Shown: positions 22,863-35,700 of the stretch, one piece after another
How the letters are laid out: each line of letters starts with the position of its first letter
Position numbering within the stretch: the stretch's first letter is position 1
Source of the DNA: Dysidea avara
Lineage: Eukaryota; Porifera; Demospongiae; Dictyoceratida; Dysideidae
Length of the DNA: 64,000 nt
Assembly (NCBI RefSeq): GCF_963678975.1
Contig: NC_089278.1
Coordinates: forward strand, 8,273,479 to 8,337,478
Direction of reading: 5' to 3'
Position numbers and translations under genes: made by a program
Notes under the pieces: model-generated
What the model saw: the letters and a program-made list of their open reading frames with translations, nothing else
Told to the model about the DNA's origin: nothing
Databases searched by the model: none

Positions 22863-23688
22863 AAATAGAGTTATACTCGCCCCAGTATGTTTATTGCCTC
22901 TGATTGAATCTCTAGGTGTCATCACATACTCAATGGAGGATCCAGGATGGGGCATGGGGCAAATGCCGCCCTCCCCCTCACCTTGTGGAGAAGACGTACT
23001 TCTGATCAGAAGACTAAACTTTATGTCAGGCCAAGATCAGTCAAAACTCATGAAAATATGCAAATTTTACAAATTCGTCTGAAACTAAATTGTGAAATAA
23101 TCACCCAGCACCGTCGTGGGTATTAAACGCCTCTAAAATAATTATCGTGTTGCTGTTCGAGACATTCAGAGCCTTTAAAACAGCTTTTAAGATTTTCACA
23201 ACCATAGTGAGACACTACTAAGAGGTGATTATTTGCTGCTTCAAAAATGCAGCACCCGAGAGCAGCAACTATTGAGAATCTGGCTTTTGACCATCTACAA
23301 CTTAGCCTGTTTGTGCCCCTCCCCTTGCCAGCAGCTCCTGGATCCGCCCCTGACACTAGGGTAGTACGGATAACTGTGTTGATGCTGATACTTGTATTGG
23401 AGTACGAAATGTTTGATTCTGGATGACGCTTGACCACACCTCAATGCGACCACACCTCAATGCTCAATGCGACCACATCCTAAATGGGTGCGCTTTGTTT
23501 GAAAAAAGCCGGTCAGTAGTAAACAAGTCGAGAAACAAGTATTTTAGTTGGTTATCAGTAAACGTTGCCTTGGCGATACTAGATACATCTTGACTCTACA
23601 TCACAATCAGCTAGCTTGCTTATACCATTGCAAGTGTTTCCTGCGTCAGTTTGTAAACTTCGGCGTCGCCGTGACTGAAGCCGGCAGA
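22863..23688. other. Upstream of Ig gene exon 1
   Basis: Holds a degraded repeat with ggaggatccaggat near 22935 and ctcctggatccgcccctg near 23330-23347, reminiscent of the ends of the 15277-16135 element. No defensible promoter motif was seen upstream of the signal-peptide exon. Confidence 0.4.
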
Positions 23689-23758
23689 ATGATATCGGGA
23701 ACAAATCTGGTAGTGCTGATTATCACTTCGGTTGTTGTTAACATCAGTAGTGCACAAG
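23689..23758 (+). CDS. Ig gene exon 1: signal peptide
   Basis: MISGTNLVVLIITSVVVNIS then SAQ, a 23-codon leader with a hydrophobic core, ends phase 1 at donor CACAAG/GTACAG. The open frame extends upstream to an ATG at 23548, but the shorter start gives a standard signal peptide with a plausible cleavage after SSA. Confidence 0.7.
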
Positions 23759-26700
23759 GTACAGTGATTAGCTGGATAATTTATTAGAGTATTTTCTCAC
23801 ATGTAATGATCATCATGCTGATTATAATGTACCTATCAATGTATTGCCCCACTAATCCCCCCCCCCCCCCCCCCCAGGCAGGGGGGTGGGGCAATACATT
23901 GATAGGTGTATAAGTGTTTAACTGGTCCCTATGGGATAGTGCAGTGATTAACCAATTTACATTATAAATTCAGCTATTACCCCAAATCTATCCGCGATTG
24001 GAACAATTTACCAACTGACACAATAGAATCCCAATCTCTACAAGTATTTTTAGATAAATTATAACTGACTCTCATCTATGTGATTTGTAATGTTTTTTCC
24101 TTACCTGAACATATCAGTTTGTAACTGTGTTTTCAGTAATCATAATCATAATCATAATCATACATACTGGTTGTATTGATTGATTTATACTTCTTATAGT
24201 TAAGACAAGTGTGCAGGAAATATATAAGGGGCCTAGACACGGGTACCAAGAAGCTTTAAAGCAGCTGAAGCCCTGGTAAGACAAGCATACACACAAAAAA
24301 CAAAGCACACACATACGTCAATTATTAGTTTAATTACTTAGTTTAACAGATCTGTCAGATCCCACAGTTCTCAAGAGCGAGCATTAAAAATTCTGTATGA
24401 GCAGGATATTGCAATTCTGGCAGCTTGGTCAAGCAATGGCTCATATTAGTTAGCTATGGTGGACAACTCTGGTAGCACTAAACTACAAGTGCCTAATAAT
24501 TGTTTCCTTTGCCAGTGCTAGCACGCAGTGATTGATTGTTAACCCCTCAACCTTATACTAACACATCCTCCTTCATGTTAATCAACAGTAGTGCTGAAAC
24601 GGATAACAATTTTTACTATTCAAATAATTGTGAACAAAACAACCGAATATTTGATTATTCTTTAAGCTTATACTTCTATTGAATAAGTACTGAAACCTTT
24701 TGATAGGGAGCAAGGTAAAACCTAAGAGCTATTTCTATCTTTTCTAAAATAGTACTTTTACAGCATAGATACAGCACTCCATTTACAGTCTTAAGTTTCA
24801 AGGCTGGTTTTCCATCTGAATACAATGTACAAAGTGTTTGAATAGTGTGGTAACAAATTGAATAGTGTCATACCGACCGAATAGTCAAATAACTGAATCA
24901 TCATTTCAGCACTAATCAACAAAACCATGCCATTCACTAATGTAAAACTTTAACCCTTTGATTGTTTCTAGTGTTTAATATTCAAGGCTTTTGTGGCAAA
25001 GCATGACTACTACATCCATTCCATAATAGCTATCTTGTGAAAGATGGTGAGCCGTGCATTGATTTACCCATTGTGATCCCCTAAAACTGATGCAATATTA
25101 TTATCATGAAAAATCATAAGTATCATTGTTGCTTAGGTATATCATTTAAGTGTTTCGCAGACTGGACTCACCGACTAGACTAGAAACAGCTTCTTAAAAA
25201 TAGTGTAGTAACTCTAGTGTATGATACTGGGAATACCATTATTTGGCTACAACTGCTGTTACTACTCTTCCATATAGATTATCATAAACTTTGCATGGTC
25301 GCCAATTTATTGGAGTACATATGTACGAAAATGATAGTTAAGCTAAAACTTTGCATGGTGATACATAGCTATTCCTACACTGTGTAGCCATAATTAATAG
25401 TTTGTACCTACTCAGTACTTATTGCAAGATTGAGTGGACGGGCAGCACAAGACTACATATGTGTCTATGATATGGTTCTATGAATTCTTTTTTTTCCGGA
25501 CCATCACCAAAGCATAACCTTCAGTGCTAAAGACTGGAGCAACAAAGGAACTAAATTTACACTTCAACAATAGCCTCTACCACTACTAATATCATGAGTA
25601 CACATGTTTTGTAAATATTCTAGTGCAGCTCGATCTCCATGATTATAAAGGAAGACCAGTAGACTGTCTCCAGCATTACAAGGGTTAGAAATGGCTGAAT
25701 TATTGTAAAGAAGCTAAATGCATGTTTGGTTCATGTATAGCTACTTGGTGCATTGCACGTGTTTGACCTCATTGTAGTTATGGCACTTGATCAAATTTAC
25801 CAAAATTGTTCTCCAAGCATTTTTAGTGCAAAATTAATAGTGCACCGTGCAATAATTATCTAAATCAAAACAGCCAATCTGTGAAAAAGAGTGCAGCCCT
25901 ACCAAAAACACTAGAGATGTGAAATCCAAGATAGCCAATAAATGGCTGTGACTTTATTGGAGTTCAAGTCACCCTGTAGAAGGTTCAGTTAAGTTACAAG
26001 TCACCCTGTGGAGAGTTCAGCTAGCTAATTTACAAGTCACCCTGTAGAGAGCTACATTACAAGTCACCCTGTAGAGACTCTCTACAAGGTGACTTGTAAT
26101 GTAGCTAAACTTTCTACAGGGTGCATTGTACCTTAGCTGAACTCTCTACAGGGTGACTTGTAATGTAGCTGGACTTTTTTATTTTATATATTAAGGCTTT
26201 ACAGCACAAGTGCTGAAGGTCTGTAGGACACCTGGTCCTACAGCCTGTTTAAAGTTGTTACAGAAAGTATGTTTGAAAAGGAGAAAAAATCCATGACTGG
26301 ACCTGGGCAGCTTCGAACCTGCAGCCATCCCATTAACCCTTGAACGCTTACAGGAATCTGCCAGGTAGTCAGGATGTTTTCTCCTTGTCAATTTCATGTA
26401 TATGTATCCATAGGAACTCTAGTGAGTGACTTATTACCGCAAAGTACCCATGTGGAACCAAATGGACATTAGATTATTTATTAAGGCTTTACTTGGCTGA
26501 ACTCCCTACAGGGTGATACAAATTGTTTGTAACAGGACTCTCAACAGGGCAGCTTTGTAACAGAGCCGAATTCTCTACAAGGTGACTTGTAACATAGCTG
26601 AACACTTTAATAAAGTTGTGTATTTTTTAGGTGACTGCTTTATTAGGGTGACTGCACTATTAGAGTATCTCCATCTCGCAGTTACTACACATGTTTGTTT

Positions 26701-29700
26701 TCATAGTATGGACTTTGATCAATTCTTCTAAACCACTGAAGGGCCTTTCTAAGATGATTATTCCACAATTTTCATATCATTTCTCGGAGTGGTTTGTCTG
26801 GTAGGTGTGGAAAGTACTGTGCATGTACAAATTCTCAAGGTACCATATTTTCTTGTATAAAAGCCCGGGCATTTATTTCCTTCCCAGCATTTCTGACCTG
26901 GCCTGTAAACGAATAGGGTCTTTATTTGAGACTGGGAGTTTGTTTTAGATTGGTCCAACTGATGCCCAGCATTTAATCGAATTTGAGTGGTGGTAGAATG
27001 GGATTACTGTAATGGTAAACATAGAAAATGGTGATACAGTGTGTTGACTATATAAACAAGTGTAGGCATGGCTGGAAAATAGCCATTTTATACATTTCTG
27101 TATGCATTCGGACTCACCCCAAATACTCACGTGATTACTCGAGTACCTTGGTCCCTCCATAGATAATATACCCCTGTGCCGGGGTATATTATCTATGGTC
27201 CCTAAGAAGGCTCTAAACTGACCAGTATGAAGAAGCAGCAGCAACAAGGGAAACAGTTAATTCCATTGACAGTAGACTCAAGCAATTCCTGGGTCACTAT
27301 TTAAAATGAGGTGTTTATTTTGCAACGGTGCTAGAACCCCCTCCCCCTGGCTTATAATCGAGACAGGAATTTAATCAAATGCGGCTAGTTTATATGAGGA
27401 AATACAGTATATAATTTTCACTGATCGACAAATTTCCAGATTTTTGTGATAGTATCACTGAGGTAAATGAGGTTACCTATTAAAAAGCATAGAACTAACC
27501 CTGATAATTGTTACTTTTCGAGGATGAAAATTTCACAGAAAGCCAAGCAACCGTGAAATCCACAAAAATTACATCCCTCGAAATTTGTTCACATACAGTA
27601 ATTATTATTATTAGCAAATCTTGATCACGTAATTGTTAGACACTGTTGGTTTTTGCACTTTATATTTATGGTCTTTAGCTCAGTTTCTTTCAAACAGCAA
27701 AAGGTTTGAGGCTTAATAGTTGACCTACGTATACACGTACTGATTTTCAGTTTCTTCCCATAGTAAATAGTGTATCCTGTCGGCATTAAAATATATTAGT
27801 GTCATGTTTTGTGAATAATTGCTAATAACTCCTTGACTATTTATCATATTCTAGCCAAACTTGGTCCAAGATGTGCCTTTAAGCCCCACTTTTGTGTGCC
27901 ACGTTTCAAGGCAATCAGATATTGTGTTTACATTTTATGGCAGCTTTCGTAAATGTGCAAAAAAAAATGTGATCCACTGAGCAGCAACCTGACTTGTTTG
28001 CATTTTTCTCAAACGTGATTTTTTTTTGTCTAGAGGGTAAAAATAATAGGATGTTAATGTTTCAGCCTTATCTGGTAAGTGCTTTCGGAGTTATAGCAAT
28101 AGACAGCAAGAGGAGCAAAACAATCAATTTGTACACTGTCTATACAGCAAAGGCACTTGTTTAATATATCTAATCAAAAACAGCCAAGCTGTAAAAAAAG
28201 GTGCGGCCCCCAAAAAGGCCATGGTGAAAAAAGATGTGAAATCCAAGGTGGCGGCCAAGAAATGGCTGTGATGGTAGGTTAATGGTTACATTTTAATAAC
28301 AACAATTCAGGTGAATTTTGTGCCGCTTGGTCTTGGCACCAAATTCACCTGAATTGTTGTTATTAAAATGTAACCATTAACCTACCATCACAGCCATTTC
28401 TTGGCCGCCACCTTGGATTTCACATCTTTTTTCACCATGGCCTTTTTGGGGGCCGCACCTTTTTTTACAGCTTGGCTGTTTTTGATTAGATATCACTTCT
28501 TTTTGTATTTGTATACTGCAAAGCCGGCCTATGGCTGGCTTTGGGGCTTTTTAACCCATGTGTTTTTTTCGTTACTACAGGAAGAAGAAAAGAACTTAAA
28601 GAAGAATTTTGTACTTCAATTATTTTTGATTTTATTAGTAATTATACAAATTATATACATATATTTATTACATGCCCATTATTCCCCACAGGATATTTTT
28701 TTGCAGCTGATCTCTCTACTGGGTGACTTGAAATGTAGCTGAACTATATACAGGATGGTTTCTTTGTAGCTGAACTCTCTACAAGGTAACCTCTTCTAGC
28801 TGGTCTCTCTACAGGGTATTTTGTTTCTAGCTGAACTCTCTACAGGTGATTTGTTTGCAGCTAAACTCTCTACATGGTGGTGTCTTTGTAGCCGAACTCT
28901 GTACATGATGGTTTCTTTGTAGCTGAACTCTCTATAAGGTGACTTCGTCTAGCTGAACTCTCTACAGGGTGATTTTTTTGTAGCTGAACTCTCTGCAGGG
29001 TGATTTGTTTGCAGCTGAACTGTCTACATGATGGTTTCTTTGTAGCTGAACTCTCTACAAGGTGACTTTGTCCAGCTGATCTCTCTACGGGGTGATTTGT
29101 TTCTAGCTGAACTCTCTACAGGTGATTTGTTTGCAGCTAAACTCTCTACATGGTGGTTTCTTTGTAGCTGAACTTCCTACATGATGGTTTCTTTGTAGCT
29201 GAACTCTCTACAAGGTAACTTCTTCTCTACAGGGTGATTTGTTGTGGTTGAATTCTCTACAAGGTGGTTTGTATGAGGCTGAACTCTCTACATGGCGGTT
29301 TCATTGTAGCTGAATTCTCTACAGAGTGATTTGTTTGCAGCTGAACTCTCTACATGATAATTTCTTTGTAACTGAACACTCTACAAGGTGACTTCTTCTA
29401 GATGCTCTCTCTACAGGGTGAATTGTTGTAGCTGAACTATCTACAAGGTAACTTCTTCTAGCTGATCTCTATACAGGGTAATTTGTTTGTAGTTGAATTG
29501 TGTACAGGTGGTTTCTTTGTAGCTGAACTCTGTACATGATGGTTTCTTTGTAGCTGAACTCTTTACAAGGTGACTTCTTCCAGCTGAACTCTCTACAGGG
29601 TAATTTTTTTGTAGCTGAACTCTCTATATGATGGTTTCTTTGTAACTGATCTCTCTACAAGGTAACTTCTTCTAGCTGATCTTTCTACTGGGTGATTTGT

Positions 29701-32700
29701 TTGCAGCTGAACTCTCTACATGGTGGTTTCTTTGTTGCTGATAGGGACCCGTCAATTATGCTGGCATAATTATGAGCATAATATGTGTCTGAAAGCATTG
29801 AGCATAATGCTAGCATAATAGGTAGAATATTTGTGTAATAGTATGAATTCTTGCTTATCAAAATAGCTATCACAGAAAGATCGATATACACTAATAGAAC
29901 AGTCAGTAACTCTAATAGAACAATCACATAGCTGACTGTTCTATTAGAGTATATCTATCTTTTCTGTGATATGCATTTTGACAAGTAAGCTTGTGCTTCA
30001 GCCACTTATTATTTATCCATAGATTGGAAATTATTAGCAGAGCATGAGAACTGAGGCATAAATAATTGGGCATAATTTGAGCATAATGGGTAAGTATTGA
30101 GCATAAATTTAAGCATAATAGGTAAATTTTTGAGCAGTGCAGCATAGCATAATAGGTTAAATTATGAGCATAATCGGCGGGTCCCTAGTTGCTGAACTCT
30201 CTACAAGGTGAATTCTTCTACCTGATCTCTCTACAGGGTAATTTGTTTGTAACTGAACTCTGTACAAGTGCGTTTTTGTGGGTGATCTCACTGCAGGTTG
30301 ATTTGTTTGTAGCTGAACTCACTAAAGGGTGATTTTGCTTGTAGCTGAACTCCTTGCATTGTATCTAATTTCTAGCTGATCTCTCTACAGGGTGATTTGT
30401 TTGTAGCTGATCTCTCTACAAGTTGATTTGTGTGTAGCTGATCTCTTTGCAGGTTGATTAATTTGCAGCCGATCTCTCTACAAGGTAATTTGTTTGTAGC
30501 TGAACTGTCTATAAAGTGATTTATTTGTAGCTGATCTCTCTGCAGGTTGATTTGTTTTAGCTGAACTCTCTACAGGGTGATTTACTTGTAGCTGAACTCC
30601 TTACATTGTGTCTAGTTTCTAGCTGATCTCTCTACAGGGTGATTTGTTTGTAGCTGATCTCTCTACAAGTTGATTTGTGTGTAGCTGATCTTTCTACAGG
30701 TTGATTTGTTTGTAGCCGCTCTCTCTTTTCCGGGTAATTTGTTTGTAGCTGAACTCTGTACAAGGTGCTTTTTTGTAGGTGATCTCACTGCAGGTTGATT
30801 TGTTTGTAGCTGAACTCACTAAAGGGTGTTTTGCTTGTAGCTGAACTCCTTACATTGTGTCTAGTTTCTAGCTGATCTCTCTACAGGGTGATTTTGTTTG
30901 TAGCTGAACTCTCTATAAGGTGATTTGTTTGCAGTTGAACTCTCTACATGGTGGTTTCTTTGTTGCTGAACTCTCTACAGGGTGTTTTGCTTGTAGCTGA
31001 ACTCTCTACAGGGTGATTTGTTTCTAGCTTATCTCTCTACAGGTTGATTTGTGTGTAACTGATCTCTCTACAAGCTGATTTGTTTGTAGTTGAATTCTCT
31101 GCAAAGTGTTTTGTTTGTAGCTGACCTCTCTTCAGGGTGATTTGTTTCTAGCTGATCTCTCTACAGAGTGATTTTTTTGTAGCTGACCTCTCTTCAGGGT
31201 GATTTGTTTCTAGCTGATCTCTCTACAGGGTGATTTTTTGTAGCTGACCTCTCTTCAGGGTGATTTGTTTCTAGCTGATTGCTCTGTAGGTTGATTTGCT
31301 TGTAGATGAACTCTCTACAGGGTAACTTGCTTGTAGCTGAACTCCTTACTTTGTGTCTAGTTTGTAGCTGATCTCTCTACAGGGTGATTTGTTTGTAGCT
31401 GAACTCCTTACATTGTGTGTAGTTTCTATCTGATCTCTCTACAGGGTGATTTGTTTGTAGCTGATCTCTATACAAGTTGATTTGTGTGTAGCTGATCTCT
31501 CTGCAGGGTGATTTGTTTGTAGCCGATCTCTCTACAAGGTAATTTGTTTGTAGCTGAACTATCTATAAGATGATTTGTATGTAGCTAATCTCTCTGCAGA
31601 TTGATTTGTTTTAGCTGAACTCTGATTTGTTTTTAGCTTATCTCTGTACAGGTTGATTTGTGTGTAACTGATCTCTCTACAAGCTGATTTGTTTGTAGCT
31701 GATAACTCTGCAGGTTGATTTGTTTCTAGATGATCTCTCTACAGGTTGATTTGTTTGTTTCTGATCGCTCTAAAGGTTGATTTGTTTGTAGTTGATCTCT
31801 CTACAAGGTGATTTTTTGTAGCTGACCTCTCTTCAGGGTGATTTGTTTCTAGCTGATCGCTCTACAGGTTGGTTTGTTTGTAGCTGAACTCTCTACAGGG
31901 TGATTTGCTTGTAGCTGAACTCCTTACATTGTGTCTAGTTTCTAGCTGATCTCTCTACAGGGTGATTTGTTTGTAGCTGATCTCTCTACAAGTTGAATTG
32001 TGTGTAGCTGATCACTCTGCAGGTTGATTTGTTTGTAGCCGATCTCTCTACAAGGTAATTTGTTTGTAGCTGAACTATCTATAAGGTGATTTGTTTGTAG
32101 CTGATCTCTCTGCAGGTTGATTTGTTTTAGCTGATCTCTCTACAAGTTGATTTGTGTGTAGCTGATCTCTCTGCATGTTGATTTGTTTGTAGCCGATCTC
32201 TCTACATGTAATCTGTTTGTAGCTAAACCCTCTATAAGGTGATTTGTCTGTAGCTGATCTCTCTGCAGGTTGATTTGTTTGTAGCCGATCTCTCTACATG
32301 TAATCTGTTTGTAGCTAAACTCTCTATAAGGTGATTTGTCTGTAGCTGATCTCTCTGCAGGTTGATTTGTTTTAGCTGAACTCTCTACAGGGTGATTGCT
32401 TGTAGCTGAACTCCTTACATTGTGTCTAGTTTCTAGCTGATGTCTCTACAGGGTGATTTTTTGTAGCTGAACTCTCTACAGGGTGATTTGTTTCTAGCTT
32501 ATCTCTCTACAGGTAGATTTGTGTTGATTTGTTCATTGCTGATCGCTCTAAAGGTTGATTTGTTGCAGCTGAACACCCTGCAAAGTGTTTTTTGTTTGTA
32601 GCTGATCACTCTAAAGGGTAATTTGTTTGTAGCTGTACTCTCTCCACAGTGACTTGTGTGTAGCTGAATTATGTGTAACTGAATTCTCTAGAGAGTGACT

Positions 32701-35700
32701 TAATTGTAGCTGAATTCTCTACACAGTGCATGACTTGTTTATAGCTGAACTTTCTTCAGTGTGACTTGTAATGTTCTGAATCTCTATAGTGATATATTTG
32801 CTTAACTCTCCACATGGTGACTGTCTTCTTGCTGAACTGTCTATAAGATTAACTGTTTGCAGCTGAACTCCCTACAGAATAACTTGTGATGTAATAAAAT
32901 TCTATAATGGAATAAATAAATTAGCCAAATGCTCTATTAGGGTGACTGTTCTATTAGAGTATCTCGATCTCGCATTTGCTACACGGAGTTGGCTTTCGAA
33001 TCATAACTCAGTGGTTTGTAATCCGATTCTTCTGTACTACTGCAAGGACTTTCAATGAAGATTATTCCAGCTATACACCTATTTTCAGCTCATTGCTCTA
33101 AGCGGTTTGCCTAGTAGGCGTGAAAACTAATACTTTTATATTTATAAAAAATCGATCGCGTAATTGTGACACAGGTTGGGTTTTGTGTCATATCTCCATG
33201 GTCTTTATCTCGATTCCTTTCAAACCACCAAAAGGCACTCCTACGATGGTTACTCCATCTACATAGCAATTTTCAACTCATTCCATGAAGCGGTTTACCC
33301 TGTAGGCGTGACAACAAATCGATCTTGTTTTACGCGAATAATCGGTCATAACTCCTGAACCATTCATCGGATTTGTACCAAATTTGATGCTAGGATTCGC
33401 CTTTGGACTCCCTTTCTGTGTGCCAAATTTCAAGGCGATCGGAGTACGCGTTTGCGAGTTACAGCAATTTTTGCAAGTGTGCGAAAAGACGAAGAAGAAG
33501 AAAAAAAAAACGAAGAAAAAAAAACGAAACTTTGGCAGCTCGTATCTCGGAAATGGCTAGAGCGATTTCCTTCAAATTTGGAATGTAGACTCCCTTGGCT
33601 GGCGGGCAACTGTGTAGCAAATTTGGTTCCAATCAGATAAGTGATCACCGAGATACAAAGGTGTGAAAATGACGTTTTCGTTCTTCCTGTCAATATACTC
33701 ACGGTGTGGCGCGCCGGCTTCTTGGGCCGCACGACACACTACCGTGTGTCTTGATATGTCTCAAATGCAATGGACTACAGATTTGGGACTTGTGTCATTC
33801 TATTCACCATGAACTGGGGCATTCATCAAGATATAGTTTTGGCTTAATACACCCATGCTATTAAGCAAGAAAGTTGTTCAAACTTAGAAACGACAATGAT
33901 AAAGTCTCATTTTACCACAACGTGATCAAAAGCACGTAACTCACGTTTGCTTCATGGTACAAAAATGAAACAAAGGTATTCTTACTCTCCATGAAGAGGT
34001 ACATTCATTCGTATATTAGATATTTCAATTCTAGTCTTCCTTCACTGTTTACTGAAGCAATTAAAACATGCATAAGATTATTAATGTAACACGCATTTTT
34101 TATCCAATGTATTTTTAATGGCATTTATCTCAAAAACAGTCGAGATTTCGCTCAGCAGGTCACAAATGAAGAGATTAAGCTGATATTTGAAGGCTTGTAT
34201 CTTGGGAATGCTTAAAGTGATTTTTCTCAAATTTGGTATGTGGTGAAGGGCACTTCCACAGCAAAACTTGTCTTTTTTCATAAGGTAGTACGGAGCTATG
34301 TTCATTTACGCTTTTGTTATTCCTGTCAGTATACACACTGGTGTGATGAGTTGGCTTCCTGAGCCACATGACACACTACTGTGTGTCTTGATAATTGTAT
34401 ACTTTCACTACATAGGTATCCAGTGATTGATATCTTCTACTACAAGTGCAAGGAAAAATTAGGAATTTTAAGTTCAATTAGAAATCATAGAAATAAATAA
34501 ATTGTGAAAAAATGGAGGTTGCCTATATCTGAAGATATACTAGTGGGCATCTAATCCCTTTTTCAGTTTATACCCATGACAAATTAGAAAAGGGAGGTTG
34601 CCTATGCCTGAAGATATACTAGCTACTAGTGGACTTTTAATCCCTCTTTCAGCCATGACAGAATTTTAAATTTTGTAGCACCCTATTTGAAATGTTTTGG
34701 GTCAAACTGAAGAAACTTTTTATTATCCTTACACTGTGTAAAACTTCTGTACAGAAGATAATTATACACAGAAAAAGGGAAAGAAAAGAATCAAAAATTA
34801 TAACTACAATAAGTAGTACAAAACACAAACTAAACTATAATTACAAATGTGTATGATTAAGAGCAAAACTACAATTTCAAATGTGTATCATTGATGTACG
34901 TGTGCATGTAAATTATTTTTAAAAACTACCATAATTTTCAGATTTGACTATATAATTGAGGTAAATTATTCCATAATTGAAATTGAGTTGGAGAAGAATG
35001 AATGCTTGTAAATGTTTGTTCAACAAAAGGGTAGAAAAAGACGTTGATGATGATGAAATCAAGTGTTTGGGTATGGAGGGTCAATATAGGTAATAGGAGT
35101 TGGATAGGTTATTCATGATCCTGTAAAGTAACTGCAGCCTTATCATAGTTCTTCATAGTTCTTCTATTTCTAAGCTGTCCCATTGAAGATTTTGATCAGG
35201 TCCACAAGCCTTGTGAATATATTCAAAGTAAAAACAAGTTTAAACACCCCTCCTTCAGTGATGTTAAAAGAATGAACATTGGGATGCAGACTAGGACCTT
35301 TATCAGGTAAGCTGGAATTTGGGTCTTGTGTAAATACAGATTTGAATTGTTTACTCAGTAATTCTGTCTTGCCCAAACGTTGTGGTACTTCAACATTACC
35401 ATCCAACACTGTAGGAATGTTGATGTTTTCCTTCCTAAGGAGTTTAACAAAAGACCAAAACATTTTATTGACTGTAGTGGAGTGGTTTCCTGTATTGTGT
35501 AATATTATCCCATTGATGTAATGATAATACACAGTTCGCAATTCTCTTTGAATATAATGTTTTAATTTCTTAAATTGTTGAAATATTTCAGAATAGTTTG
35601 TTTATTTAAACTAGTGATGAAGCTTATTACGTGCCTTTATTAGTCTTTTGATGGTACGTAGGTGTAATCCAAGGAAGGCTAGAACGCTTCCTGACTAGTT

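Noticed and set aside
28401..28742. Open frames over the snap-back hairpin and spacer
   Set aside because: They recur in every copy, break freely, and follow the hairpin rather than any protein family.
33403..33732. Frames with Arg/Lys or Phe/Ser runs in the composite tail
   Set aside because: Caused by a purine tract; present in different frames in sister copies.
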